64,000 bases of DNA from Saccharothrix australiensis (GCF_003634935.1 NZ_RBXO01000001.1:7341501-7405500); one strand, 5' to 3'; numbered from the stretch's first letter, positions 25,146-33,722 are shown. The notes: generated by a model from the sequence alone, not told the origin. Made by a program: numbers and translations.

Positions 25146-25146
25146 C

Positions 25147-26574
25147 ATGTGGGAATACGCGCCCGCGCCCGAGTCGCGCGATATCGCGAACCTGAAGCCG
25201 ACCTACCGGATGTTCGTGGACGGCGAGTTCACCGAGGGCTCCGGCGAACCGCTGAAGACGGTCAACCCCGGCACGGAGGAGGTGCTGGCGGAGGTCTCCA
25301 CCGCCGGGCCCGCCGACGTCGACCGGGCCGTGGCGGCGGCCCGCCGGGCCTACGACGGGGTGTGGGGCCGGATGCCCGGCGCGGAGCGCGCCAAGTACCT
25401 GTTCCGCATCGCCCGGCTGGTGCAGGAGCGCGCGCGTGAGCTGGCCGTGCTCGAATCGCTCGACAACGGCAAGCCCATCAAGGAATCGCGCGACGTCGAC
25501 GTGCCGACGGCGGCGGCCCACTTCTTCTACCACGCGGGCTGGGCGGACAAGCTCGCCTACGCGGGCCACGGGCCGGACCCCCGGCCGCTGGGCGTCGCCG
25601 GCCAGGTGATCCCGTGGAACTTCCCGCTGCTGATGGCGGCGTGGAAGATCGCGCCCGCGCTGGCGTGCGGCAACACGGTCGTGCTCAAGCCCGCCGAGAC
25701 GACGCCGCTGTCGGCGCTGGTGCTGGCGGAGATCATCCAGCAGGCCGACCTGCCGCCGGGCGTGGTGAACGTCCTGCCGGGCGCGGGTGACGTCGGCGCG
25801 GCCGTGGTGTCGCACCCCGGCGTGGACAAGGTGGCGTTCACCGGGTCCACCGAGGTCGGCAAGGTCATCCAGCGGCAACTGGCGGGCACCGGCCGGAAGC
25901 TCACCCTGGAGCTGGGCGGCAAGGCGGCGAACATCGTGTTCGACGACGCGCCCCTGGACCAGGCGGTCGAGGGCATCGTGAACGGCATCTTCTTCAACCA
26001 GGGCCACGTGTGCTGCGCCGGGTCGCGCCTGCTGGTGCAGGAGTCGGTGGCCGACGAGCTGCTGGAGAAGCTGCGGGTGCGGGTGTCGACGCTGCGCGTC
26101 GGCGACCCGCTGGACAAGAACACCGACGTGGGCGCGATCAACTCGCGCGAGCAGCTCGCGAAGATCCAGGAGCTGACCGCGTCCGGCGAGGCCGAGGGCG
26201 CGCAACGGTGGACGTCGTCGTGCCCGTTGCCGGACAAGGGCTTCTACTTCGCGCCGACGGTGTTCTCCAACGTGTCGCAGGCGATGCGGATCGCGCGCGA
26301 GGAGATCTTCGGCCCGGTGCTGTCGGTGCTGACGTTCCGCACGCCCGACGAGGCCGTGGCGAAGGCGAACAACACGCCGTACGGGCTGTCCGCGGGCATC
26401 TGGACCGAGAAGGGCTCCCGCATCCTGTGGGCGGCGCAGAAGATGCGCGCCGGCGTGGTGTGGGCGAACACGTTCAACCGATTCGACCCGACCGCGCCGT
26501 TCGGCGGGTACCAGGAGTCGGGATTCGGCCGCGAGGGCGGTCGCACGGGGCTGGAGGCGTACCTCGATGTCTGA
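25147..26574 (+). CDS. NAD(P)-dependent aldehyde dehydrogenase
   Basis: 475 residues, full length for the ALDH superfamily. The general-base Glu is in LELGGKAANIVF, the catalytic Cys in FNQGHVCCAGSRLL, the cofactor-binding IPWNFP and FTGSTEVGK motifs are present, and EEIFGPVLSV is near the C-terminus. The order deoC-ALDH-ALDH-like is tight: 1-nt gap upstream and an 8-bp overlap downstream. This suggests oxidation of acetaldehyde or another aldol product, though the substrate is not proven by sequence. Confidence 0.95.
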   Translation: MWEYAPAPESRDIANLKPTYRMFVDGEFTEGSGEPLKTVNPGTEEVLAEVSTAGPADVDRAVAAARRAYDGVWGRMPGAERAKYLFRIARLVQERARELAVLESLDNGKPIKESRDVDVPTAAAHFFYHAGWADKLAYAGHGPDPRPLGVAGQVIPWNFPLLMAAWKIAPALACGNTVVLKPAETTPLSALVLAEIIQQADLPPGVVNVLPGAGDVGAAVVSHPGVDKVAFTGSTEVGKVIQRQLAGTGRKLTLELGGKAANIVFDDAPLDQAVEGIVNGIFFNQGHVCCAGSRLLVQESVADELLEKLRVRVSTLRVGDPLDKNTDVGAINSREQLAKIQELTASGEAEGAQRWTSSCPLPDKGFYFAPTVFSNVSQAMRIAREEIFGPVLSVLTFRTPDEAVAKANNTPYGLSAGIWTEKGSRILWAAQKMRAGVVWANTFNRFDPTAPFGGYQESGFGREGGRTGLEAYLDV

Positions 26575-27475
26575 GCAGTCCGAGCAGTCCGAGCAGGCGA
26601 CCACCGGCCGGGCCGGGCACCGGGTCGCGGTGGCGAAGACCTACAAGCTCTACGTCGGCGGCGCGTTCCCGCGCTCCGAGTCCGGGCGGTCGTACCCGGT
26701 GACGGACGCGCGGGGCGCGTTCCTCGCCAACGCCGCGCAGGGCTCGCGCAAGGACGCGCGGGACGCCGTCGCGGCGGCGCGGAAGGCGTTCGCCGGGTGG
26801 TCCGGTGCGACGGCGTACAACCGGGGGCAGGTGCTCTACCGGGTGGCCGAGGTGCTGGAGGGCAGGCGCGACCAGTTCACCGCCGAGGTCGGCGCGGCCG
26901 AGGGCGTCGCGGTGGACGAGGCGCGGGCGCTGGTGGACGCGGCGATCGACCGGTGGGTCTGGTACGCCGGGTGGACGGACAAGGTCGCCACCGTGCTGGG
27001 CGCGTCGAACCCGGTCGCGGGGCCGTACTTCTCGTTCTCGGTGCCGGAGCCGACCGGGGTGGTCGCGGTGCTCGCGCCGCGGGAGTCGTCGCTGCTCGGG
27101 CTGGTCAGCGCGCTCGCGCCGGTGATCGCGACCGGCAACACCGCCGTGGTGGTGGCGTCGCAGGACCGGCCGCTGCCCGCGATCACGCTGTCGGAGGTGT
27201 TGGCGACGTCCGACGTGCCGGGCGGGGTGGTCAACGTGCTCACCGGCCGGACGGCGGAGATCGCGCCCTGGCTGGCGACGCACGCGGACGTCAACGCGCT
27301 GGACCTGACCGGCGCGCCGGAGTCCCTGCGCGCGGACCTGGAGCGGTCGGCGGCGGGCACCGTGAAGCGGGTGCTGCGGGCGCGGCCGGCGGAGGACTTC
27401 ACGCGCGAGCCGGACCTGGCGCGGATGCGGGCGTTCCTGGAGTCGAAGACGGTCTGGCACCCGGTCGGGGTGTAG
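26567..27475 (+). CDS. Half-length aldehyde dehydrogenase-like protein lacking the catalytic cysteine domain
   Basis: 302 residues starting MSEQSEQSEQATTG. The N-terminal coenzyme-binding half of ALDH is recognisable: YKLYVGGAFPRSESG, AAARKAFAGWSGATAYNRGQVLYRVAEVL, and VVAVLAPRESSLLGLVSALAPVIATGNT, which replaces the IPWNFP motif. The protein stops where the catalytic Cys domain should begin, so it cannot be a conventional ALDH. It overlaps the full-length gene by 8 bp and may form a heteromeric partner or regulatory subunit. No frameshift remnant follows; the next sequence is tandem repeats. Confidence 0.88.
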   Translation: MSEQSEQSEQATTGRAGHRVAVAKTYKLYVGGAFPRSESGRSYPVTDARGAFLANAAQGSRKDARDAVAAARKAFAGWSGATAYNRGQVLYRVAEVLEGRRDQFTAEVGAAEGVAVDEARALVDAAIDRWVWYAGWTDKVATVLGASNPVAGPYFSFSVPEPTGVVAVLAPRESSLLGLVSALAPVIATGNTAVVVASQDRPLPAITLSEVLATSDVPGGVVNVLTGRTAEIAPWLATHADVNALDLTGAPESLRADLERSAAGTVKRVLRARPAEDFTREPDLARMRAFLESKTVWHPVGV

Positions 27476-27498
27476 CCGCGGCCCGCGGACGGGGTGCC

Positions 27499-27582
27499 GG
27501 GTCAGCGGCTCCGGGTCGGGGGCTCCGGGTCGGGGGCTCCGGCTCGGAGGCTCCGGGTCAGGGGCTCCGGGTCAGGGGCTGC
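27499..27582 (+). repeat. Six tandem 14-bp repeats over the kinase stop codon
   Basis: Six units of GGGTCGGGGGCTCC and variants lie end to end between the ALDH-like gene and the convergent PfkB kinase gene. The stop codon of the kinase (27572-27574) lies inside the last unit. Confidence 0.85.
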
Positions 27583-28435
27583 GGCGCTCCCGCGCGGGCG
27601 CGAGGTCGGGTGCGCCCAGGCACTTCGCGGCCTGGGCCGCGCCGGCCGCCAGCGCGGCGGGCACGTCCGCGCCGGCGAGGTGCGCCACCAGGAACCCGGC
27701 GAAGAACGCGTCGCCCGCCCCGTTGGTGTCCACGACCCGCTCGACCGGCGCGGCCGGGACGTGGTGCGACCCGCCGGGGACCACCGCCAGCGCGCCCCGT
27801 GCGCCGAGGGTCGCCACGGCCGTGCGCGTGCCGTCCGCGACCCGTGCGGCGAGGAACGCGCGCAGGTCGTCCTCGGGCATCCCGTCGTCGTTGAGGAACA
27901 GGTGGTCGGCCGCCCGGACGAAGTCCCGGTGGTACTCGGCCACGCCGTCGTAGTCGTGCACGTCGCACCACACCGGGACGCCGGCCCGCCGGGCGGCGGC
28001 GAGCAGCGGCCGGGCGTGCTCGGCCAGGTCGACCACGGCGGCGTCGGCGTCGGCGAGCGCGGCGAGGGCCCGGTCGTCGTGCCGCGGTCGCGCCAGGTCG
28101 GGCAGTTCGAGGTAGATCGACACCCGGCCGCCGTCCGGCGCCATGAGGTTGAGGTGCTGCTCGCTCGGGCCCGGCACGACCTCGGCGACCAGGTCCACCC
28201 CGGCGGCGGTCAGGGCGTCGGTGATCGCGCGCCCCGCCTCGTCGTCGCCGACGACCGTGCGCAGGGTGACGTCCGCGCCGAGGTGGGCGAGGTTGAGCGC
28301 CTTGCCCGCCGACGTGCCGCCCAGCGCGGTCCGGTGCCCGCGCGCGAACACCGTGCGCGGGGTCGGCTCGGGCAGGCGGTCCAGGTACACCAGGCGGTTC
28401 CACGACGCCGGCCCCGCGACGAACACCTTCGGCAT
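27572..28435 (-). CDS. PfkB/ribokinase-family carbohydrate or nucleoside kinase
   Basis: 287 residues from ATG 28435 (MPKVFVAGPASWNRLVYLDRLP). The family signature near the C-terminus is clear: VVDTNGAGDAFFAGFL, with the GAGD anion hole and catalytic Asp. The N-terminal ALGGTSAGKALNLAHLG matches the substrate-binding GG motif, and the H-L-N-L-M and DVHDY regions fit ribokinase relatives. It phosphorylates a sugar or nucleoside; given the salvage genes around it, ribose, deoxyribose or a nucleoside is plausible but unproven. The frame is open upstream, but that region is the antisense of the beta-propeller gene. Confidence 0.88.
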   Translation of the reverse strand: MPKVFVAGPASWNRLVYLDRLPEPTPRTVFARGHRTALGGTSAGKALNLAHLGADVTLRTVVGDDEAGRAITDALTAAGVDLVAEVVPGPSEQHLNLMAPDGGRVSIYLELPDLARPRHDDRALAALADADAAVVDLAEHARPLLAAARRAGVPVWCDVHDYDGVAEYHRDFVRAADHLFLNDDGMPEDDLRAFLAARVADGTRTAVATLGARGALAVVPGGSHHVPAAPVERVVDTNGAGDAFFAGFLVAHLAGADVPAALAAGAAQAAKCLGAPDLAPARERRSP

Positions 28436-28463
28436 GGGCACAGTGTGCGGCACCGGGGACCGC

Positions 28464-28504
28464 CCGGCCGGGTCGGCGGTGGCTCGCGCCGCCGACCCGG
28501 CCGG
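28464..28504 (-). terminator. Terminator hairpin of the beta-propeller gene
   Basis: CCGGCCGGGTCGGCGG (28464-28479) pairs perfectly over 16 bp with 28489-28504 around a 9-nt loop. It lies just downstream of the stop of the secreted protein gene and upstream of the kinase gene. Confidence 0.8.
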
Positions 28505-28512
28505 GGTTCCGG

Positions 28513-29733
28513 TCAGCCGCGCGCGGCCGGCGAACCGTCGAGGGAAATGGTGTACCAGCCGATCGGGCCGCAATCCGTCACCCACGGGCACCGTTCTTTC
28601 ACCACGGCGAACCGGGCGTCGTCGGAGACCGTGGGGTGAATGACGAAAGCGGTCCCCTTGCGCGGTTCGGGGAGCTGGACCTCCACGCCGGTGGACTGGT
28701 CCTGGACATGGGCTTTGGATGCCGCGAAGTTCCGCTGGTCGCGGCTCAACCAGTAATAGCCGACCAAACTGCCGGCGCGGTCGACGGAATCCACACCCAC
28801 GTCCAACGTCCGGCTGTCCTCCTCCCACGTCCGCAGCACCACCGGGGCGGCGCCCGGTCGGGTGGAGACCTTCTTGAGCTGGAACCGGTGTTCGACGGGC
28901 CGCACGACGTAGAACAGCCACTGGCCGTCGCCGCTGATCCGGTAGCCCGACCCTTCGGCCAGGGCGCGCCGCTCGCCGGTGGCGGTGTCGAAGAGCGTCG
29001 TCCGGAACGGCTGGTCGTGGCTCGCCCGGTAGTAGGACAGGAACCTGGTGCCGCTGTCGTCGGACCTCACCGAGCCGGGGTACCGCCAGCAGCCGCGCGC
29101 CCAATCGGTGCACTCCTCCAGCAACTCGGTCGTGCCGGCGTGGATGTCGTGGCGGTTGAGCCTGGTCTCCCCGTACTCGCCGAGGTCGGCCCAGGTCAGC
29201 CTGCGGCCGTCGGCGGACAGGGCGATCGACTCGATGAACCACCGCCACGGCAGGGTCGTCACGCGTCGGACGCCGGACGCCAGGTCGCGGTAGAACAGGG
29301 ACGGCGTCTCGGTGTCGCCGCTGGAGTAGGCGAAGGTGGTGCCGTCCGCTCCGATCGCGGCATAGCGCCAGTCGGCCACCTGCGGGCTGCCGTCCTCCTT
29401 GACGCTCACCAGGAACGTCTCACCGGACCTCAGGTCCTTGCGCACCAGGTACATGCCGAGGTTGTACGGCGTCCGGTAGCGCTCGGGGACCATGTTGCTG
29501 TGCGTGCGCACCGTGAAAAGCGCATACCGGTTGTCGTTGGACAGCGCGATGAAACCCGCCTCCTGCGAACCCGCGGATTCGCCGACGCCGGTGCTGTCGG
29601 TGTCGATCCGGGCGAACCGCTGTCCCGCGTCGGCGGTGTGCGGCGATGCGGCGGCGGCCGGCGCGACGCTTGCCGACGCGATTCCCACCGCGACCGCCGC
29701 CACTGCCACGAGGATTTTCCGCAAACTTTTCAT
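28513..29733 (-). CDS. Secreted TolB-like beta-propeller protein
   Basis: 406 residues from ATG 29733, which has the strong GGAGGAGG site upstream. The Sec signal peptide MKSLRKILVAVAAVAVGIAS...APAAAA covers ~1-30. The mature part has repeated blades of the TolB/WD-like type: FIALSNDNRYALFTVRT, YAAIGADGTTFAYSSGD, SIALSADGRRLTWADLG, GYRISGDGQWLFYVV, PTVSDDARFAVVKE. Two Cys pairs (ECTDWARGC, CPWVTDC) could form disulfides. Extracellular binding or scaffold role; partner unknown. No lipobox. Confidence 0.88.
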   Translation of the reverse strand: MKSLRKILVAVAAVAVGIASASVAPAAAASPHTADAGQRFARIDTDSTGVGESAGSQEAGFIALSNDNRYALFTVRTHSNMVPERYRTPYNLGMYLVRKDLRSGETFLVSVKEDGSPQVADWRYAAIGADGTTFAYSSGDTETPSLFYRDLASGVRRVTTLPWRWFIESIALSADGRRLTWADLGEYGETRLNRHDIHAGTTELLEECTDWARGCWRYPGSVRSDDSGTRFLSYYRASHDQPFRTTLFDTATGERRALAEGSGYRISGDGQWLFYVVRPVEHRFQLKKVSTRPGAAPVVLRTWEEDSRTLDVGVDSVDRAGSLVGYYWLSRDQRNFAASKAHVQDQSTGVEVQLPEPRKGTAFVIHPTVSDDARFAVVKERCPWVTDCGPIGWYTISLDGSPAARG

Positions 29734-29839
29734 CGCGCCTCCTCCGGAGTCGGATCGTGCCTGAAATCGTGCCAGGATTCGACGTCCCGAAAGGGCACAC
29801 TTACCGACCGGAAACACCCTGCGAACCCGGATGGGAGCA

Positions 29840-29864
29840 GCACTGCCGACGTTCAGGGCAGTGC
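29840..29864 (-). terminator. Terminator hairpin after the Fic gene
   Basis: GCACTGCC (29840-29847) pairs with GGCAGTGC (29857-29864) over a 9-nt loop. It lies 46 bp downstream of the Fic stop and upstream of the beta-propeller promoter. Confidence 0.65.
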
Positions 29865-29909
29865 GCCGACACCATTCGCGTCAAAGCGATCACCGGGCCG
29901 GTGCGCGGG

Positions 29910-30488
29910 TCAGGCCGGGGTGATCACGGCGGCCAGCAGCGCCCGCAGGTCGTCGACGGAGGCGGCCATGCTCACCCGGCACGCCTCGTTGAACGCGGTC
30001 GGGTCGAGGTCGTGGAAGGCGACCCGCCACCCCGCTTCCCGCGCCAACTGGCGGAAGAAGGCCCGCTGCGTGCGCCCGTTGCCCTCCCGGAACGGGTGCA
30101 GCGCGTTGACCTCGGCGAAGTAGTGGGTGAACCGGTCCAGGAACGGCTCGCGGGCCACGTCCCGGAGGAACCGCTCCTTGCGCAGCTCCTCGAACAGCCA
30201 CGCGCCGTAGGGCTCGATCTGCCGCCAGGCGGCGAACATCGCCGACCGGCGGATGTCGACCCGCCGCAGGTCGCCGGCCCACTCGTAGAAGTCGCCGAAG
30301 ATGTGGCGGTGGAACGCCTGGAGGTGCGCCAGGTCGTACAGGCCGGGCAGGGGCTGCACCGCGAGCTGCTCGACGCGCAGGGTGCTCAGCCGGGTCTCGG
30401 CCGCGTCGCACGCGGACTTGTCGGTCAGGCCGAAGCGGTTGCGGAGCACACCGGTGACGGGGTCCGCGTACGGGTCCTCGAAGGTCAC
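29910..30488 (-). CDS. Fic-domain toxin paired with a DUF4065 antitoxin
   Basis: 192 residues from GTG 30488 (VVTFEDPYADPVTGVLRN). The complete Fic motif HPFREGNGRTQR is present (His131), so AMPylation or a related transfer activity is likely. Upstream lie the flap region (DFYEWAGDLRRVDIRRSAMFAAW) and a helical core. There is no inhibitory S/TxxxE(G/N) helix at either end that I can see, so inhibition would have to come from a partner. The start codon overlaps the DUF4065 stop as GTGA. A hairpin terminator follows. Confidence 0.92.
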   Translation of the reverse strand: MTFEDPYADPVTGVLRNRFGLTDKSACDAAETRLSTLRVEQLAVQPLPGLYDLAHLQAFHRHIFGDFYEWAGDLRRVDIRRSAMFAAWRQIEPYGAWLFEELRKERFLRDVAREPFLDRFTHYFAEVNALHPFREGNGRTQRAFFRQLAREAGWRVAFHDLDPTAFNEACRVSMAASVDDLRALLAAVITPA

Positions 30489-31075
30489 GACCGCCGCAGG
30501 GCCTCGATCTCCCTGGCGATCGCCTCGTCCATCGACAGCTCGCCCGCCGCGACCGACCGCAGCGTGGCCACCAGGTCGTCCGGCACGTCGCGCCCCTCCA
30601 GGCGGGCGCTCCCGACCGCCTCCGCGACCGCCTCGTCGCCGTCGCTGGTCAACCGGCGGAAGTAGCGGGCCATCACCTCGTTGGACAGCGGGGCGCTGCT
30701 CGGCTCCGACTCCGCCAGGCCGCCGCGCGCGGCCCGCCACGGCTCCTCGTCGTGGGCCATGTCGCTCAACTCGTGCCGGCTGAACTTGCCGTACCGCTCG
30801 ACCACGTCCCGCACGACCGAGCGCTCCCGCTCCGACAGCCCGCGCGGGTCGCCCTCCTGCCACGAACAGACCTCGGTCCGGCCGCGGTGGCGGTGGTAGA
30901 CCTCCGGCACTACCGGACCCCGCCGCCACGCCTCGATCCGGGCGGCGAACATCGGCTCGTCGTACCGGGCCAGGTGCCACGCCTGCGCGTAGTACAGCAG
31001 CTTCTGCAACTTCATCGGCGATTCCGGCCCGGTCGCGTCCAGCACCGCCGCGGCCACGTCGTGCACGTCCGCCAT
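30485..31075 (-). CDS. DUF4065 (Panacea, SocA-like) antitoxin candidate
   Basis: 196 residues from ATG 31075, with GGAG at 8 nt. MADVHDVAAAVLDATGPESPMKLQKLLYYAQAWHLARYDEPMFAARIEAWRRGPVVPEVY is the Panacea/SocA domain (KLQKLLYYAQ, AWxxGPVxPxVY). The remaining ~100 residues (GLSERERSVVRDVVERYGKFSRHELSDMAHDEEPW) complete it. A C-terminal helical extension (LEGRDVPDDLVATLRSVAAGELSMDEAIAREIEALRRS) may contact the Fic protein. This domain is known to neutralise a wide variety of toxins; the 4-bp coupling to fic indicates a Panacea-Fic module. SMI1/KNR4 lies immediately upstream on the same strand. Confidence 0.9.
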   Translation of the reverse strand: MADVHDVAAAVLDATGPESPMKLQKLLYYAQAWHLARYDEPMFAARIEAWRRGPVVPEVYHRHRGRTEVCSWQEGDPRGLSERERSVVRDVVERYGKFSRHELSDMAHDEEPWRAARGGLAESEPSSAPLSNEVMARYFRRLTSDGDEAVAEAVGSARLEGRDVPDDLVATLRSVAAGELSMDEAIAREIEALRRS

Positions 31076-31142
31076 ACCCGCTCCATTACCGCTGACCTGC
31101 GAAAACCCGTGACACCCAGGATACCGGAACCCGGCCGGGAAG

Positions 31143-31709
31143 TCAGTCGGTCCGCCAACCCAGGCGGCCGTCGGTGGTGACGAGCGGTTCGCAGTGGCCG
31201 AGCCTGCCCCGGTGCTCCAGCACCGTCGCGACCTGGTCGAGCATCTCGTCCAGGCTGGTCCACTCGGGCTTGAGCATCTCGCCGCGCTCGCGGTCCCACT
31301 CGACCACGCAGCCGCAGAGCACACCGGGGCGCAGGTCGACGGCCAGCGCGTCGCCGCAGCCGTCGAAGGCGATCGGCAGCCACCTCGGGTGGAACCCGGA
31401 CGTGGGCGTGCCCGCCTCGGAGTCGAGGTCCGCCGGCCAGAACCGCTCCTTGAGCCGCCACGACCGCAGGGCGTTCGACGGGCCCAGCGGCGTGTAGAAC
31501 GGCGGCAGCACCTCCGCGAACGCCAAGTCGGCGGTGCCGCCGCAGACGGCCCACCACGTGCGGAGGTCGTCGGGCGGCTCCAGCCCGCTCGCGTGCGCCA
31601 GCGCCTCGACCGCCGCCCGGTCCTCACTGGGTACGAAGGCCGAGCCGGTCGAGGGGGCGTGGTCCTGGAGCCACGCCACGATCCGTGCCCAATGGCGCAG
31701 AACACCCAC
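31143..31709 (-). CDS. SMI1/KNR4-family protein (SUKH-type immunity candidate)
   Basis: 188 residues from GTG 31709. SGLEPPDDLRTWWAVCGG is the hallmark entry of SMI1/KNR4 domains, followed by FHPRWLPIAFDGCGDALAVDLRPG, GCVVEWDRERGEMLKPEWTSLDEMLDQV. In bacteria the SUKH fold often serves as immunity against polymorphic toxins, but many copies are orphan. It lies 67 bp upstream of the DUF4065-Fic pair on the same strand and may be co-transcribed. The start is uncertain: GGAGG sits almost adjacent to the GTG. Confidence 0.88.
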   Translation of the reverse strand: MGVLRHWARIVAWLQDHAPSTGSAFVPSEDRAAVEALAHASGLEPPDDLRTWWAVCGGTADLAFAEVLPPFYTPLGPSNALRSWRLKERFWPADLDSEAGTPTSGFHPRWLPIAFDGCGDALAVDLRPGVLCGCVVEWDRERGEMLKPEWTSLDEMLDQVATVLEHRGRLGHCEPLVTTDGRLGWRTD

Positions 31710-31838
31710 GCCTCCATGATCACCCGGCGCGGGCGCTCGCGGTACCGCCCATCAGGGGAGGATCTGCGGCAAAGCCCGCACGTCCGGGCCGCCGATGGGG
31801 CAGGATCGCCGGAGTCAGGGCACCAGAGGGGGAATGCG

Positions 31839-32162
31839 GTGGAACGGGGTTTCGGCGTCGACCTCGCCGCGCTGTCGACCTACAGCGGCACGGCGTCCGG
31901 TCTCGCCGGCGAGGTGGGCGCGGTCGGCACGTCGACGTTGGCCGGCACCACGTCGCTCGCGGCGGGCAGTTTCGGTCGGCTCGGCGACGAGGTCGGGCTG
32001 GGCGCGGCGTTCCAGCAGGCGGCGCAGGCCCAAGTGGACGGAGTCGCGGCGGCTTCCGCCGGGCTGTCGGCGTTCGCCTCGGCCGTGTCGAGGGCGGGCG
32101 CGGCCTACGCGGAGCAGGAGGCGCAGCACGGCGCCGACTTCAACCGGGCGTACCGGGTCTAG
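31839..32162 (+). CDS. EspC/WXG100-like type VII secretion-associated protein
   Basis: 107 residues from GTG 31839, preceded by AGAGGGGGAA. The sequence is almost entirely small residues arranged as two long helices (FGVDLAALSTYSGTASGLAGEVGAVG ... GLSAFASAVSRAGAAYAEQEAQHGADFNRAYRV). It matches the ESX-1 secretion-associated EspC-like family (about 100 residues, C-terminal Y-x-x-x-E: YAEQE). Such proteins are exported through or accompany type VII systems. It is followed after 2 bp by an NlpC/P60 protein and then two YbaB-like genes, a compact four-gene unit. No ESX core ATPase or membrane gene is in the window. Confidence 0.82.
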   Translation: MERGFGVDLAALSTYSGTASGLAGEVGAVGTSTLAGTTSLAAGSFGRLGDEVGLGAAFQQAAQAQVDGVAAASAGLSAFASAVSRAGAAYAEQEAQHGADFNRAYRV

Positions 32163-32164
32163 CG

Positions 32165-33343
32165 ATGGACGTCGCGGGATTCCTGGCCGGCCTCGTCCGG
32201 CCGATGAAGGACGACCTGGCCCAGCTGGAGGGCGACACCGGCGGCGCGACGAGCGCGGCGGACGCCTTCGGGCGGGCCTCCTCGGCGCTGACCGGGATCG
32301 ACGGTCGGCACACCGGCGCGGCCAACGCGGCGCTCGGCACCTGGTACGGCGAGCGCGCGAACGCGTTCCAGCAGCGCGTGGCGGCCTTCTCCGGCGGGGT
32401 GGCGACGCTGGCGCGCAACGCGACCACCACCCAGAGCGCCGCGACGACCGCCGTGGGCGCGGTCGAGGGCGGGCGCAAAGCCATCCAGGGCCTGATCGAC
32501 GACTTCACCGGGTGGGCGGAGCCCCGGCTGGCCGCCGCGGTCGCGGCGGGCGTGTTCGGCGGTCCCGGCGCGGTGCTCGCGGTCGCCGCCGACGTCACCG
32601 CCAAGGCGCGCGAGTACGAGGACCGGTCGCGGCGGGAGCTGGACAAGGTCCGCACCGAGCTGACGGCCGTCGTGGCGCGGCTGAAGGGCTTGGAGAAGCC
32701 CGACTTCGCGGGTCTCGGCGACCCGCTGGGCGACGATTCCGGTGGCACCACGTCGACTTCGAGCGCCGGCGACGACGGCAGGCGCGATCCCTCGTCGCCC
32801 GGCGGGCCCGGCGGCGGTGGCGGCGGTTCCGGCTCCGGTGGCGGCGGTTCCGGTGGCGGCGGCGGTGGTTCGGGCGGCGGTTCGGGCGGCGGGGGTGGCG
32901 GCGCTTCCGGGCCCCGGCTGCCGGTCGCGATCCCGCCCCAGCCGGGCACCGGCGTCGGCGTGAACCTGCCGGACGGCAGCACGGCGGAAGCGCCCAACGA
33001 GACCGCCGCGCGTGCCGTGCGCAACGCGCTGTCCGCCCTGGGCACCCCGTACGTGTGGGGTGGCGCGAACCCGCCGCAGGGCACGGACTGCTCCGGCCTC
33101 ACGCAGTGGGCGTACAAGGGCGCGGGGTTCGACATCCCGCGACCGGCGTCGTCGCAGGCGATGGGCGCGTCCGTGCCGCCAAACCAGTTGCTGCCCGGCG
33201 ACCTCGTGGTGTGGGACGGGCACGTGGCGATGGTGATCGGCAACGGGCAGATGGTGGAGGCGGGCGACCCGGTCCAGGTGAACCCGATCCGCACGGACAA
33301 CATCGGCATGGGCTTCATGGGCTTCTACCGACCGACGGGCTGA
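32165..33343 (+). CDS. NlpC/P60 (C40) peptidase with WXG-like N-domain
   Basis: 392 residues. N-terminal ~180 residues are helical (ALGTWYGERANAFQQRVAAFSGGVATLARNATTTQ), like a WXG/LXG secretion domain. Then comes a Ser/Gly-rich linker (~200-255, runs of GGGG and GSGG). The C-terminal NlpC/P60 domain has Cys309 in GTDCSGLTQWAY and His353 in WDGHVAMVIGNG. Such enzymes cut D-Glu-mDAP bonds in peptidoglycan stems. There is no Sec signal peptide, so export by a type VII route, with the EspC-like neighbour, is the likely path. The downstream YbaB gene starts 4 bp after its stop. Confidence 0.93.
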   Translation: MDVAGFLAGLVRPMKDDLAQLEGDTGGATSAADAFGRASSALTGIDGRHTGAANAALGTWYGERANAFQQRVAAFSGGVATLARNATTTQSAATTAVGAVEGGRKAIQGLIDDFTGWAEPRLAAAVAAGVFGGPGAVLAVAADVTAKAREYEDRSRRELDKVRTELTAVVARLKGLEKPDFAGLGDPLGDDSGGTTSTSSAGDDGRRDPSSPGGPGGGGGGSGSGGGGSGGGGGGSGGGSGGGGGGASGPRLPVAIPPQPGTGVGVNLPDGSTAEAPNETAARAVRNALSALGTPYVWGGANPPQGTDCSGLTQWAYKGAGFDIPRPASSQAMGASVPPNQLLPGDLVVWDGHVAMVIGNGQMVEAGDPVQVNPIRTDNIGMGFMGFYRPTG

Positions 33344-33347
33344 GGGC

Positions 33348-33722
33348 GTGGACGAGACGACACGGGCGGCCCGGCGGGTCGCGGAGGTAGCGGACCGGGC
33401 GTCCGACCTGTTGGCGCGCACCGGGCCGGTGCTCGGGCGGGCGTCCTCTTCGGACGGCGCGGTCACCGTGGTGTGCGCGCCGGGCGCGCCGCCGCGCGAG
33501 ATCCGCGTCTCGCCCGCGGCGCTGAACATGGGCGCGGACGCGCTGGGCGACGAGATCGTGCGGGTCGCCGCGCGGGCCGCGGCCGACGCGGCGGCGCGGC
33601 TGCACCGGTCGCTGGAGCGGGTGGTCGACCCGGCGACGGAGCGGGCGCTGACCGAGATCGGGTTCCCGGCGGGCGGCGACGAGGACGACTTCGGCGATCC
33701 GTACCCGAGGTGGTCGCGATGA
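33348..33722 (+). CDS. YbaB/EbfC-family protein
   Basis: 124 residues from GTG 33348. The fold is the YbaB type: N-terminal helix (TRAARRVAEVADRASDLLARTGPVLG), two beta strands (SDGAVTVVCAPGAPPREIRVSPAAL), C-terminal helix (GDEIVRVAARAAADAAARLHRSLERVV). YbaB proteins are described as nucleoid-associated, but in actinomycetes many copies lie beside WXG100/EspC genes, as here. A role linked to secretion substrates is plausible. The stop overlaps the next gene by ATGA. Confidence 0.85.
   Translation: MDETTRAARRVAEVADRASDLLARTGPVLGRASSSDGAVTVVCAPGAPPREIRVSPAALNMGADALGDEIVRVAARAAADAAARLHRSLERVVDPATERALTEIGFPAGGDEDDFGDPYPRWSR

Noticed and set aside
27572..29248. A 558-residue reading of the PfkB kinase with a long N-terminal extension
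   Set aside because: The extension is the antisense of the beta-propeller gene; kinase similarity starts at ATG 28435.
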